The notes under the pieces are model-generated. The model did not search any database. It had not been told where the DNA came from and saw only the letters and a program-made list of their open reading frames with translations. From Rhodobacteraceae bacterium Alg238-R152 (GTDB taxonomy: Bacteria > Pseudomonadota > Alphaproteobacteria > Rhodobacterales > Rhodobacteraceae): DNA of 64,000 nucleotides. Positions 53,615-63,044 of the stretch are shown here, piece after piece. The number at the start of each line of letters is the position of its first letter. Position 1 is the first letter of the stretch. The stretch is taken from NCBI GenBank assembly GCA_900537125.1, contig UNRJ01000006.1, positions 248,001 through 312,000 of the forward strand, read 5' to 3'. A program made the translations under genes and the position numbers.

Positions 53615-56600
53615 TTACGCCACCAACGTTTCCGCCGCCTTGAGGTCCACGGACACAAGCTGGCTCACGCCTTGCTCTACCATGGTCACCCCAAACAGAC
53701 GGTCCATGCGCGCCATGGTCACTGCGTGGTGGGTGATGATCAGAAAACGGGTGTTGGTGCGGCGGCACATCTCATCAAGCAGATCACAAAAGCGCGTCAC
53801 GTTGGCGTCGTCCAACGGAGCGTCAACCTCATCCAGCACACAGATTGGCGCTGGATTGGCCAGGAAGACTGCGAAAATCAGCGCCATAGCCGTGAGAGTT
53901 TGCTCTCCACCGGACAACAGCGACAAGGTGCTGAGCTTTTTTCCAGGCGGTTGGCACATAATTTCAAGGCCCGCTTCCAGCGGATCGTCACTTTCGATCA
54001 GTACAAGGTTGGCTTCGCCGCCGCCAAACAAGTGGCGAAACAACAGCGAAAAGTTGGAGTTCACCTGCTCAAAGGCTGTGAGAAGACGCTCTCGCCCCTC
54101 TTTGTTCAGGCTGGCAATGCCGTTGCGCAAGGTGCGGATGGCGTCTTCAAGATCCGTCTTTTCGGTGACCAGCCCATCGTGTTCTTCCTGCACCTCTTTG
54201 ATGTCTTCTTCGGCACGCAGGTTCACAGCACCCAGGCTGTCTCTTTGCCGTTTCAGGCGGTTTACGTCGATTTCAACGGTTTCAGAGTCTGGCATCTTGT
54301 CAGGGTCGACATCGAGCCGTTCGAGAAGTTGAGACGGGTCAACCTCTTGCTCTTCCATGATGCGTTCTGCGGCATAAACCACGGTTTCGCGGGCAGCATC
54401 AGCGCGGGCCTCGGAGCGGGCGCGGGCTTCGCGGGCTTCACTTGCGAGACGTTCGGCATCGCGCTCGTTATGTTCAGCTTCACGCAGGGCGGCTTCGGCT
54501 TCGGCCAGCACATCAGCGGCAGCACGGCGGCGCTCCTCGGCGGTTTCAATGGCTTCGGTGAGCTCTTCGCGCTTCTCTGCAATTTCTTCGGGTGCGGCGC
54601 CCGCTTCGATCAACTCTTCTTCGGAGGCATCTTTACGTTCCGCCAGTTCGGTCATGCGTTTCTCAGCAGTTTCCAGACGGTGGCGCCAGCCACTGACTTC
54701 TTTCATGACCTCTTGGGAGCGTTTGAGACGGGCCTCACCTTCCCGGCGCAGTTCGTCATGAGCAGACCGGCGCGACATCATCATAATGCGGGCGCCTTCG
54801 ACGGTCATTTTGATGTCTTCTGCGTCTTGGCGCGCCGCATCGAGATCTCCCAGATCCGCAAGTGCACGTTCAGATTCTTGAAATTGTTGACGGGCAGAAA
54901 GGGCTTCTTCTTCGTGGCGGGTGACCGCGAGACCAAGGCTTTCCAACCGGCCTTCTGCCAGATTGCGATCGGCTTCGGCACGAGACAAAGCCCGGTTGGC
55001 ATCCGCCACAGCCCGGTCGGCAGCCCGGCGGGCTTCACGCGCAGCTTGATCTACATCTGACAGTTCCCTTAGGCGTGTTTGCAGTGTTTCATGTGCGTCG
55101 ATTGCACCGTCGGCACGGGCTGTGGCGCGGGCCATGGCCTGTTTGAGTTCTTCCAGCCTGTTAAGCTGTTGCAGGCGCAAAGCCGCGGCGCTTGGAGCAT
55201 CTTCAGCCCAAGCACGAAAGCCGTCCCAGCGCCACAAGTCCCCTTCAAGCGACACCAGCCGTTGACCTGGTTTCAAATGGGCTTGCAAACGCAGCGCATC
55301 TTCGGTTGCAACCAGCCCAATTTGGCTCATGCGGCGCTCTAGGACTTCCGGAACGGAAACGTGTTCTACAAGGGAGGTGACATTTTCCGGCAGCGGCTGG
55401 ACCTCGCCATATTGCGGCAACACGTACCAACCAGACGGACCATCTTCCTCAACTTCCGGGGCGCGCAGGTCATCAGCAAGCGCCGCGCCCAGCGCCTTTT
55501 CAAACCCTTGTTGCACTTGCAGGCGATCCAGAATTTGCCCGCCTTCGGCGGTGTCACGCTCCACAAGTTTTGCCAGAGCCGTGGTCTCTGCGCGCAGGGC
55601 GTTCAATTCGCCTTCAGCTTCGGAGCGCTCAGCCCGTGCGTCTGCTTCTCGAGACTGGGTTTCCGCCCGTTCTTCTTCGACTTCGGCAAGGCGCTCTTCG
55701 GCATCTTGCGCGGCTTCAATGGCCTCTTCTTCCGCTTCGCGAGACAGCTCCAACTCTGCCCCGGCGCGGCTCAGCGCAGCATTGGACTCGGCCACAGCGG
55801 CGCGCGCTTTTTCGGCTTCGGCTTCACTTTTGTCTTGGGTTTTCTGACTGTCATCCAGCAGGCGTTGGGCCGATTGATGGCGCGCCGCAAGGCGGGCAAC
55901 ATCTTCTGTGAGCTGAGAGAGTTCCGCTTCGCGGTCCTGCAGCACGCTGGCAGCTTCGCGGCTTTCGTCAGTTGCGGCCTCAAGCTTCTCGTCGTGGCCT
56001 TCACTTGCCTTGGCTAGCTCACGTTGCTCCCACTCCAGCCGCTCCATCGTTTCGCCCGCGTCGCGGTTAAGCCCTGCTTCGCGCTCCATGTCTCGTGCCA
56101 ATTGCAAGATACGGTTTTTGAGGGTTTCAATGATCTGCAGCGCATGCGTCTCCTGATCATTGAGGCTGTCGCGCTGCACCTGCAGACGCTGAAGCACCGC
56201 AGAGGCAATAGCTTCTTCTTCACGCTTACCAGGCAACACTTCATCACGCGACTGGCGTTCTTTGGCCGCGGTGCGCGCCAAAACTTCTGCCTGCGCCGCC
56301 TGCGTGGTACGCGCACGGAGTTCTTCATCTGCTTTGGCACGGGCATCGTCCGCGTCACGCCAACGGCGATACAGCAACATGCCCTCGGCTTGACGTAACT
56401 CGTCCCCAATGGCCCGATAGCGTGCGGCCTGACGCGCCTGACGTGAGAGTTGGGCCAATTGACTGGCCAGTTGCTCGATCACATCGTCCACGCGAGCGAG
56501 ATTCGTTTCCGCGCCTTTGAGCTTCAGTTCAGCCTCATGGCGACGTTGATACAGACCCGAAATGCCAGCCGCCTCTTCAAGAATGCGGCGACGGGCCTTG

Positions 56601-57070
56601 GGCTTGGCATTGATAAGCTCTGCAATCTGGCCCTGACGGACCAGTGCGGGGGAATGCGCGCCGGTGGAGGCATCTGCAAACAGCATTTGCACATCGCGGG
56701 CGCGCACGTCTTTGGTGTTTACTTTATAGGCGCTACCTACATCCCGCGTAATGCGACGCACTATTTCCAACGCGTCATCATCGTTGAACCCTGCTGGTGC
56801 AAGGCGCTCGGAGTTGTCGATTTGTAGGGACACCTCGGCAAAGTTGCGGGCTGGTCGCGTGGAAGTGCCAGCAAAGATCACATCCTCCATGCCGCCACCA
56901 CGCATGGCTTTGGGTCGATTTTCCCCCATCACCCAGCGGAGTGCCTCCAACAGATTGGACTTGCCACAGCCGTTTGGCCCCACAACGCCGGTCAGACCAT
57001 CGGCAATGATCAGATCGGTGGGGTCCACAAAGCTTTTGAAGCCTGTCAGTCTAAGCTTGGAGAAGCGCAA
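53615..57070 (-). CDS. smc: Chromosome segregation protein SMC
   Basis: An 1151-residue SMC ATPase of normal length. Walker A GPNGCGKSN near residue 32 and the C-terminal signature LSGGEQTLTAMAL with Walker B VLDEVDAPLDD form the head. Two long Glu/Arg/Ala-rich coiled coils flank a hinge around residues 500-650. It organises and separates the replicated chromosome with ScpA/ScpB, which are not here. Upstream DNA carries GANTC methylation sites and a DnaA-box match (see below). Confidence 0.97.
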   Translation of the reverse strand: MRFSKLRLTGFKSFVDPTDLIIADGLTGVVGPNGCGKSNLLEALRWVMGENRPKAMRGGGMEDVIFAGTSTRPARNFAEVSLQIDNSERLAPAGFNDDDALEIVRRITRDVGSAYKVNTKDVRARDVQMLFADASTGAHSPALVRQGQIAELINAKPKARRRILEEAAGISGLYQRRHEAELKLKGAETNLARVDDVIEQLASQLAQLSRQARQAARYRAIGDELRQAEGMLLYRRWRDADDARAKADEELRARTTQAAQAEVLARTAAKERQSRDEVLPGKREEEAIASAVLQRLQVQRDSLNDQETHALQIIETLKNRILQLARDMEREAGLNRDAGETMERLEWEQRELAKASEGHDEKLEAATDESREAASVLQDREAELSQLTEDVARLAARHQSAQRLLDDSQKTQDKSEAEAEKARAAVAESNAALSRAGAELELSREAEEEAIEAAQDAEERLAEVEEERAETQSREADARAERSEAEGELNALRAETTALAKLVERDTAEGGQILDRLQVQQGFEKALGAALADDLRAPEVEEDGPSGWYVLPQYGEVQPLPENVTSLVEHVSVPEVLERRMSQIGLVATEDALRLQAHLKPGQRLVSLEGDLWRWDGFRAWAEDAPSAAALRLQQLNRLEELKQAMARATARADGAIDAHETLQTRLRELSDVDQAAREARRAADRAVADANRALSRAEADRNLAEGRLESLGLAVTRHEEEALSARQQFQESERALADLGDLDAARQDAEDIKMTVEGARIMMMSRRSAHDELRREGEARLKRSQEVMKEVSGWRHRLETAEKRMTELAERKDASEEELIEAGAAPEEIAEKREELTEAIETAEERRRAAADVLAEAEAALREAEHNERDAERLASEAREARARSEARADAARETVVYAAERIMEEQEVDPSQLLERLDVDPDKMPDSETVEIDVNRLKRQRDSLGAVNLRAEEDIKEVQEEHDGLVTEKTDLEDAIRTLRNGIASLNKEGRERLLTAFEQVNSNFSLLFRHLFGGGEANLVLIESDDPLEAGLEIMCQPPGKKLSTLSLLSGGEQTLTAMALIFAVFLANPAPICVLDEVDAPLDDANVTRFCDLLDEMCRRTNTRFLIITHHAVTMARMDRLFGVTMVEQGVSQLVSVDLKAAETLVA

Positions 57071-57425
57071 TGTACGAGCGGTCCTATGATTCCTTTTTGG
57101 TGAAGCGAGTCTGCAAAGGCCACTTGTGGTGAGTCAACGGCAAACCACAGGATATGGGCAGAACCGGCAAGTTATCCACAAGATATCGCCACAACAGGCG
57201 TGATTCCTGACGTCATCGCAGCCAGACCTCTCAAAGCTTGGTGTCCGTAGTGACTTTCCACAATAATTTTTGCCTCAAGAAGTATGCCTCACCTGGAAAT
57301 CACTTGCTTACTTTTTGGGCGCACGCAGCATTATCCCGCGAAACACCGGAGCAAAGGGGAGCAGGCGCTGGACAGGCCCTAAGCGGAGTGACACATCTCT
57401 GAGATGCTAACCAAGGGAGGGCACC
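57071..57425. promoter_or_regulatory. smc upstream region with GANTC sites and a DnaA-box match
   Basis: This 355-base region has no gene. It holds four GANTC sites (57088, 57107, 57131, 57202), the CcrM methylation target used in alphaproteobacterial cell-cycle control, and TTATCCACA at 57172-57180, an exact match to the DnaA-box consensus. It contains the promoters of smc (minus) and of the acetyltransferase gene (plus), whose ribosome site is AGGGAGGGC just before 57426. Confidence 0.5.
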
Positions 57426-57884
57426 ATGAGCAGAATCAAGGTGACATTGGGAAATCCACGCGAGGCGCAAGCCACGGCACTGTTACGGGCAAGCCATGCG
57501 TTGATGCAGGCTCTGTTCAGCGCGGACGACAATCACTTCCTGTCGATCGACGACCTCTGTGAACCTAACGTGCGGTTCTTTGTGGCCAAAGAAGAAGAGG
57601 CGGCGCTGGGATGTGTGGCGCTGGCCAACAAAGGCAGCTACGTGGAGATCAAGTCGATGTTTGTGCACCCCGATGCCCGCGGCAAAGGCATTGCGCACAA
57701 GTTGATGCAAGCGATTGAAGCTGACGCCCGCGCCCAAGGTATCACCGACGTAAAACTTGAAACTGGCGATACATTGCTTCAGGCACATAGCCTATACCGG
57801 GCACATGGGTACACAGATTGCGGCCCGTTTGGTGACTATGAGGAAAGTCCAGCCTCGCTGTTTATGGCCAAGACGTTGGCGTGA
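57426..57884 (+). CDS. GNAT-family N-acetyltransferase
   Basis: A 152-residue acetyltransferase. The acetyl-CoA loop reads DARGKGIAHKLM, and the N-terminal part has a mixed beta/alpha GNAT pattern (FVAKEEEAALGCVAL). Acceptor unknown. Strong AGGGAGGG upstream of ATG 57426. Confidence 0.88.
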   Translation: MSRIKVTLGNPREAQATALLRASHALMQALFSADDNHFLSIDDLCEPNVRFFVAKEEEAALGCVALANKGSYVEIKSMFVHPDARGKGIAHKLMQAIEADARAQGITDVKLETGDTLLQAHSLYRAHGYTDCGPFGDYEESPASLFMAKTLA

Positions 57885-57950
57885 TCAGTTCACGCAGCTA
57901 GCGCAATAAGACAGAGAGACTTGCAAGGGCTTGCACGTTGCATCAGCGCG

Positions 57951-57969
57951 TGGTCAAATTAGTTGACCA
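57951..57969. promoter_or_regulatory. Perfect inverted repeat, operator candidate of the FadR-family regulator
   Basis: TGGTCAA (57951-57957) and TTGACCA (57963-57969) are exact complements with a 5-base spacer, centred 30 bases before the regulator's ATG. FadR/PdhR/LldR-type GntR regulators favour TGGT...ACCA sites, so autoregulation is likely. Confidence 0.7.
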
Positions 57970-57989
57970 GTTACGCGGGACCATCCTTT

Positions 57990-58757
57990 ATGCCATTTCA
58001 AAAAGTTCAGCCGGAAAAACTATCCATCTCGGTGATGCGCCAGATTGAGCTGTTGATATTGCGAGGCATTTTGCGTCCTGGCGAGCGATTGCCTGCGGAG
58101 CGCGAATTGAGTGAACGGTTGGGCGTGTCCCGGCCCAGTTTGCGTGAGGCTGTTGCCACCTTGCAGGACAAAGGCCTCCTGACCCCCAAGGCCGGCGCCG
58201 GAATTTTTGTGGCGGATGTGCTCGGCAGCGCCTTTTCTGACTCGCTGGTGCAATTGTTTTCCGCCCATGACGAGGCGGTATTTGATTATATTGCGTTTCG
58301 TCGTGACATGGAGGGCTTGGCTGCCGAGCGCGCAGCAACCTTTGCGAGCGACACGGATTTGCAGGTAATCCAAGCGGTTTTTGACAAGATGGAGGCGGTG
58401 CATCCTAAGCGCAACCCGACTGATGAGGCGCAGCTGGATGCGGATTTTCACCTCGCCATTATTGAGGCAAGTCACAATGTGATCATGCTGCATATGATGC
58501 GGTCGATGTATCAGCTGTTGCGCGAAGGTGTGTTTTATAACCGCATGATCATGTTCAAACAGCGCACCACCCGTGGTGAACTGTTGGAACAACACCGCGA
58601 CATCAACACAGCGTTACAGGCACGGGACGCAGAGGGCTCCCGCAAAGCCGTCAAAGTACATTTGGATTATGTGGAAACGGCGCTGACTGACTTCAGAAAG
58701 TCAGCACAGAATGAAGCCGTTGCCAAGCAGCGCTATGAACATGAGCTAAACCGCTGA
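57990..58757 (+). CDS. FadR-subfamily GntR transcriptional regulator
   Basis: A 255-residue regulator: a winged HTH (about residues 10-75, with RLPAERELSERLGVSRPSLREAVATL) and an all-helical FCD ligand domain (about 90-230) with conserved His positions (DADFHLAI, HRDI) for metal or carboxylate binding. A TTG at 57963 falls inside the operator, so the ATG at 57990 is preferred. FCD regulators of this group control pyruvate, lactate, glycolate or sugar-acid genes; the target here is unknown. Confidence 0.9.
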   Translation: MPFQKVQPEKLSISVMRQIELLILRGILRPGERLPAERELSERLGVSRPSLREAVATLQDKGLLTPKAGAGIFVADVLGSAFSDSLVQLFSAHDEAVFDYIAFRRDMEGLAAERAATFASDTDLQVIQAVFDKMEAVHPKRNPTDEAQLDADFHLAIIEASHNVIMLHMMRSMYQLLREGVFYNRMIMFKQRTTRGELLEQHRDINTALQARDAEGSRKAVKVHLDYVETALTDFRKSAQNEAVAKQRYEHELNR

Positions 58758-58773
58758 GAGCCGTCCGCTACTG

Positions 58774-59769
58774 TTAAGCCGCGTAGTCCAGGGTCACTTT
58801 CAGAAGATCCACATCGTCTGCTGTCATGTTCTCCAGGATCGCTGCGGGTTCTTGATCCAGCGTCACCACTGATCCGTCTACCGTATGGGAACCAGACAGT
58901 AATATGGTGATGGTCTCTGTGTCGGGATCGTAACTGGCTTCCCATTCCATCACGGCATCATTGCCAAAGTCGCTGGCCGCAAAAGTGACGGTCTCTGTGG
59001 CAACGTCAAGATCGGAGATCACCACCTCGTCGCGATCGTCGTCAAACTCGAAGGCAACCGTGAAGTTGTCGACGCCGTCACCTCCATCCAGGGTGTCGCC
59101 ATTGTCGCCGACCAGCACATCATCACCAAAGCCGCCATGCAACACATCTGCTGACGTGTCGGCCAGTGTTGGGTGGGCGCCAATGATGGTGTCATCCCCA
59201 GTGCCGCCAAGCAGGGTGTCAGCACCGTCATTGTCGCGCAGCAGATCGTCGCCTGCGCCACCGCGCACCAAATCATTGCCGCCGTCCTCAAACCCCAATT
59301 CTTGTGCGCCAATGCCGTCGTAGATGTCGTCGTTGTCGCCCATGACAATAGTGTCGTTGCCAGCCCCACCCGTGATCGCATCTTCACCAGCACCACCAAG
59401 GATATAGTCATCCCCTGCCCCGCCACTTAGCGCGTCACTGCTTGCGCCGCCTATTACAGTGTCGTCGCCGTCTGCGCCATCGAGCCAATCCACACCATTG
59501 TTGCCGCGCAGCTCATCATCACCCGCGCCGCCAATCACGGTGTCGTTGGCATCGCCTCCGTCAAACATGCCACCATTGCCAGACAGCGTTGCGGCGTCCG
59601 TTGCGTCGAGGATTTGTTGCTGACTTGGCATAAACCCAACATCGGCATCCTCTTTCTCGAGTTCTTCAGGAAGATCTGACGGGTCTTGTTCCGGCACCTC
59701 GTAGCTGCCCAAGACATCTGCCACCATGCCTACGCCAAAAATCGCGGTTATTGCCAAAATTGCTAACAT
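58774..59769 (-). CDS. Short RTX-repeat calcium-binding protein with N-terminal hydrophobic segment
   Basis: A 331-residue protein: an N-terminal hydrophobic stretch (MLAILAITAIFGVGMVA), an acidic linker, about 165 residues of RTX nonapeptides (GGxGxDxLx, many DDTxxGG units; DNA 59068-59562), and a beta-rich C-terminus. ATG 59769 has GAGGAC upstream; the frame to 59967 runs over the terminator at 59877 and is rejected. Such proteins fold on Ca2+ and are usually exported by type I secretion, but no secretion genes are near and the N-terminal hydrophobic segment is unusual for that route. Confidence 0.8.
   Translation of the reverse strand: MLAILAITAIFGVGMVADVLGSYEVPEQDPSDLPEELEKEDADVGFMPSQQQILDATDAATLSGNGGMFDGGDANDTVIGGAGDDELRGNNGVDWLDGADGDDTVIGGASSDALSGGAGDDYILGGAGEDAITGGAGNDTIVMGDNDDIYDGIGAQELGFEDGGNDLVRGGAGDDLLRDNDGADTLLGGTGDDTIIGAHPTLADTSADVLHGGFGDDVLVGDNGDTLDGGDGVDNFTVAFEFDDDRDEVVISDLDVATETVTFAASDFGNDAVMEWEASYDPDTETITILLSGSHTVDGSVVTLDQEPAAILENMTADDVDLLKVTLDYAA
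59068..59562 (-). repeat. RTX nonapeptide repeats within the coding region
   Basis: Tandem degenerate repeats encoding GGxGxDxLx units, Ca2+-binding beta-roll elements. About 10-15 recognisable units, best conserved in the GGAGDD stretches. Confidence 0.8.
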
Positions 59770-59876
59770 TGCTCTTGTCCTCAAAACAGCTCTAACGGCT
59801 TTGAGTAAGAGATTATTAACCAAGTTTGACGGGATTGAGGCCGAGGTGTGCTGGTTTCTTGCCCCTGACTGCCCAC

Positions 59877-59904
59877 AAAAAAGGTCGCCAAGGCGACCTT
59901 TTTG
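59877..59904 (-). terminator. Terminator of the DUF1244 gene
   Basis: GGTCGCC (59883-59889) and GGCGACC (59892-59898) form a stem with flanking A- and T-runs of five or six bases, and read on the minus strand it ends in a T-run. It lies 20 bases downstream of the DUF1244 stop and upstream of the RTX start. Confidence 0.8.
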
Positions 59905-59923
59905 TTGAAGTGAGTTCCTCAGA

Positions 59924-60241
59924 TCAGGCTTTGTCTGTGCCGACGTTTTCCGCAAAAGCCTTTTCAAAGTCTTTTTGCTTTTCCGGGCTTGCGTCAGTTT
60001 GATAGTTGGCCTTCCACTCGTCCATGGTCATACCATAATAAATTTCACGCGCCTCGTTTTTGTCCATCTCGATGCCACGCTCGTTGGCGGCTTCCTGATA
60101 CCAACGGGACAGGCAGTTGCGACAGAACCCCGCGAGGTTCATCATGTCGATGTTTTGCACATCTGTGCGTTTTTCCATCAAGTGTTCGCGCAAAGTGCGA
60201 AAGGCGGCCGCTTCGAGTTCGATCTGAGTTTGCTTATCCAT
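59924..60241 (-). CDS. DUF1244 family protein
   Basis: A 105-residue protein matching the small DUF1244 family of alphaproteobacteria: FRTLREHLMEKRTDVQNIDMMN and FCRNCLSRWY, with two Cys (NLAGFCRNC). Start ATG 60241; the longer frame to 60283 is unlikely. A small helical protein of unknown function. Confidence 0.85.
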   Translation of the reverse strand: MDKQTQIELEAAAFRTLREHLMEKRTDVQNIDMMNLAGFCRNCLSRWYQEAANERGIEMDKNEAREIYYGMTMDEWKANYQTDASPEKQKDFEKAFAENVGTDKA

Positions 60242-60307
60242 GGCTGTCCTCCGGGAGCAATTGCTTTGGGCAATGGGTAGCAACGTGAGGCATGCTGAGC
60301 AAGCGCG

Positions 60308-60547
60308 TCACATGATCGTGAGAGCCAGCCACGGAATAAGCGCAAAAACAAAGATCAATAGCTTGTAAGTGCCAAGCCACTGAAAGTAGAGCGGCGCAAG
60401 CGTGTCTCTCTCAACACCGGTGAGCTTTGCATGCACATCAGTGATCCAGCCGCGCAGGCCGTAAATCATGCAAGTTGCAAAGAGCAGCACGCCGATGTGA
60501 AGGACCGCCGTCCATCCAAAGAAGGCGGTAAGGGTTGCTTGGGTCAT
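60308..60547 (-). CDS. Two-helix small membrane protein, probably DUF6868
   Basis: A 79-residue membrane protein with two hydrophobic helices (about 8-28 and 58-77) and the FFGWTAVLHIGVLLFATCMIY opening that I associate with DUF6868 (core FFGWTAVLHIGV). AAAGGAGG stands upstream of ATG 60547. Function unknown. Confidence 0.7.
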   Translation of the reverse strand: MTQATLTAFFGWTAVLHIGVLLFATCMIYGLRGWITDVHAKLTGVERDTLAPLYFQWLGTYKLLIFVFALIPWLALTIM

Positions 60548-60651
60548 GTCAGCCTCCTTTCAGCTGTTGTATTTCCCACTGCTTATATGGGCACTCAAGT
60601 ACCGCCTGACCAGAGCTAGCACTTTGGAATTCGCGCCTGGGCCAGCGTTTT

Positions 60652-61392
60652 TCAGTCAAGCTTGGCCAAAGTGTTTTGTAAAATGGGCGCCAGCCGTTCT
60701 GCCCAGGCGTTTTGCGTTTCTGGCGTGTCAATTTCGTCATTCCGCAACTCGACCAGAGCATTCAAACGATTAGACTTCAACGCATGTTGATCAATGCTGT
60801 CGCCAGGCAGGTAGCCTGTGTAAGGCTCGTTATCACCAATCGTCAGGTCCCGCTCCTGTTCGAGCTCTGTTATCAGCGCCCTACCAAAGAGGTCTTCTTG
60901 TGGGGCGTGCAGAATGCCGATCTCCCATGGGCGCGGCGCGCGACCGTTGAGTTTGGGTGAGAAGCTGTGCATGGCGATGATCACAACATTTTCACGCTCT
61001 GCCGCCAGACCTTCCAACGCATTGTGATACGGCAGATAATGTGTGGCTTTGCGCCGTTCGATTTCGGCGTCATCCACATCCCGGTTGGCCGGGATGATCG
61101 TGCCATCATAGAGGCGCATGACCAGTGTTGGGTCGTCACTGCCCCGGTTCGGATCGATGCACAGCCGGGACCAATTGGCGCAGATCACCGGTGCATCAAG
61201 AAGCTCACCAAGCCGCACAGACGTGCCGCGTGCGCCTACATCATAGGCAATGTGACGCTGCATATCTGCGGGATCGAGACCGAGGTCGCCGCCATTAATA
61301 TCCTCAGGAACAAAGTTGGACGCGTGGTCACATGTGATGAGCCAGCGAGAGCGGCGCCCTGCGCCGTAGATCGAAAACGGTGTATATGTCAT
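60652..61392 (-). CDS. N-formylglutamate amidohydrolase family protein
   Basis: A 246-residue protein of the N-formylglutamate amidohydrolase (HutG-like) family: LITCDHASNFVPEDI, HIAYDVGARG, and MHSFSPKLNG, with His residues that would bind metal. Typical family length. Histidine-utilisation genes are absent nearby, so the true substrate may be another formyl-amino acid or N-acyl compound. Confidence 0.87.
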   Translation of the reverse strand: MTYTPFSIYGAGRRSRWLITCDHASNFVPEDINGGDLGLDPADMQRHIAYDVGARGTSVRLGELLDAPVICANWSRLCIDPNRGSDDPTLVMRLYDGTIIPANRDVDDAEIERRKATHYLPYHNALEGLAAERENVVIIAMHSFSPKLNGRAPRPWEIGILHAPQEDLFGRALITELEQERDLTIGDNEPYTGYLPGDSIDQHALKSNRLNALVELRNDEIDTPETQNAWAERLAPILQNTLAKLD

Positions 61393-61558
61393 GGGCCTGT
61401 CATTGCTTTTTGATCAGACTTAGGTCAGTTGTGCCGCAAATGGAATGCACAAGGTTCATCTTGTATTTGTTAGCGTTAACATGTAGCAGGTGACACGCAA
61501 GGTACCTTCGGGTCACATTCCGAATAGCCAGACCAGCAAAGGCAAAGAAAGACGGATC

Positions 61559-63004
61559 ATGAGACGATTGAGAAACGTGAAAATAGTGGCCACATTGGGC
61601 CCAGCTTCCGAAACCTACGACATGATCCGCAGCCTGCATGAAGCCGGTGCCGATGTGTTCCGCCTGAACATGAGCCATGGCAGCCATGACGAAATCCGCG
61701 AAAAACACCGGGTCATTCGTCAGGTGGAAAAAGACCTGCAAAGCCCCATTGCCATTTTGGCGGACCTTCAGGGACCGAAGCTGCGTGTGGGTGTGTTTGC
61801 CAACGGTGAAGAAGAATTGGTTGTCGGCGCGAAGTTCCGCCTCGATCTGGACCCAGCAGAAGGCGATATCAACCGCGTGTGCCTTCCACATGCCGAGATT
61901 TTTGCAGCGCTTAAGAATGGCTCGAACTTGCTGGTGAACGACGGCAAAATTCGCCTGAAAGTGGAAAGCTGTGGCGCTGACTTTGCCAATTGTGTGGTCA
62001 CAACTGGCGGCACAATTTCAAACCGCAAAGGTGTGAACGTGCCTGATGTGGTGCTGCCGCTGGCGGCGCTGTCTGCAAAAGACCGGGATGATTTGGAGTT
62101 TGTCTGCGGACTGGGTGTGGATTGGCTTGCGTTGTCGTTTGTGCAGCGTCCAGAAGACGTTCAAGAAGCGCGTGAGTTGGCTCAAGGGCGTGCGGCACTG
62201 ATTTCCAAAATCGAGAAGCCCGCAGCCGTAGAAGCCTTCGATGAGATTCTCGCAGCCTCCGACGGTATTATGGTCGCGCGCGGCGATCTTGGAGTCGAAC
62301 TGCCAGTTAGTGCCGTACCACCAATCCAGAAGCGCCTTGTTCGCAAATGCCGCAATGTGGCCAAGCCAGTGATTGTGGCAACCCAGATGCTGGAAAGCAT
62401 GATTGACAGCCCGATGCCAACACGCGCCGAAGTCTCTGATGTTGCAACTGCGATTTACGAAGGCTCCGACGCAATCATGTTGTCAGCGGAATCAGCGGCA
62501 GGCAGTTTTCCAATCGAAGCCGTGACCACCATGAACAACGTCGCGATCGAGGTGGAAAACGACCCAACCTATCGCGAGATCATTGAGGCCAGCCGCACTC
62601 TGCCGCGTTCCGGTGTTGCGGATGCGATTGTTGCCGCCGCCCGTGAAATTGCAGAGACCACACAAGTGGCCGCGATCTGTTGCTTCAGCCAATCTGGCAC
62701 CACTGCGTTGTTAATCGCGCGCGAACGCCCTCGGGTACCGATCATTGCGATGACCTCTTTACGCGGGACTGCGCGGCGTCTGGCGCTGAGCTGGGGCACA
62801 AACTGTGTGATCACCTCCAACGTCAGCAGGTTTAAAATGGCGGTTGTGGCCTCAGCCCGCGCCGCGCGTGATCTGGGCTATGCTGAGGAGCAGGATCAGA
62901 TTGTTGTGACCGCAGGCCTGCCGTTCAATGTGCCCGGCACAACCAACATCCTGCGGGTATCGCCTTGTGACGAGCGTTTGATCTTTAACCTCGAGTCGGA
63001 GTAG
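61559..63004 (+). CDS. pyk: Pyruvate kinase
   Basis: A 481-residue glycolytic enzyme making pyruvate and ATP from PEP and ADP. Seen: KIVATLGPAS, FRLNMSHGSHDEI, the MVARGDLGVELP catalytic segment, and the C-terminal alpha/beta domain (SQSGTTALLIARERPRVPI). Start at ATG 61559; an upstream frame to 61490 is unlikely. It lies ahead of rpmI and rplT. Confidence 0.96.
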   Translation: MRRLRNVKIVATLGPASETYDMIRSLHEAGADVFRLNMSHGSHDEIREKHRVIRQVEKDLQSPIAILADLQGPKLRVGVFANGEEELVVGAKFRLDLDPAEGDINRVCLPHAEIFAALKNGSNLLVNDGKIRLKVESCGADFANCVVTTGGTISNRKGVNVPDVVLPLAALSAKDRDDLEFVCGLGVDWLALSFVQRPEDVQEARELAQGRAALISKIEKPAAVEAFDEILAASDGIMVARGDLGVELPVSAVPPIQKRLVRKCRNVAKPVIVATQMLESMIDSPMPTRAEVSDVATAIYEGSDAIMLSAESAAGSFPIEAVTTMNNVAIEVENDPTYREIIEASRTLPRSGVADAIVAAAREIAETTQVAAICCFSQSGTTALLIARERPRVPIIAMTSLRGTARRLALSWGTNCVITSNVSRFKMAVVASARAARDLGYAEEQDQIVVTAGLPFNVPGTTNILRVSPCDERLIFNLESE

Positions 63005-63044
63005 CGTCTGCCAACGGCATCCCCAAGAAGGGCCAAAAGCAGGC

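Noticed and set aside
53672-55060. 462-residue plus-strand frame within smc
   Set aside because: Antisense to smc; composition rich in Phe, Gln and His with no domain, typical of a shadow of Glu/Arg/Ala-rich coiled coils.
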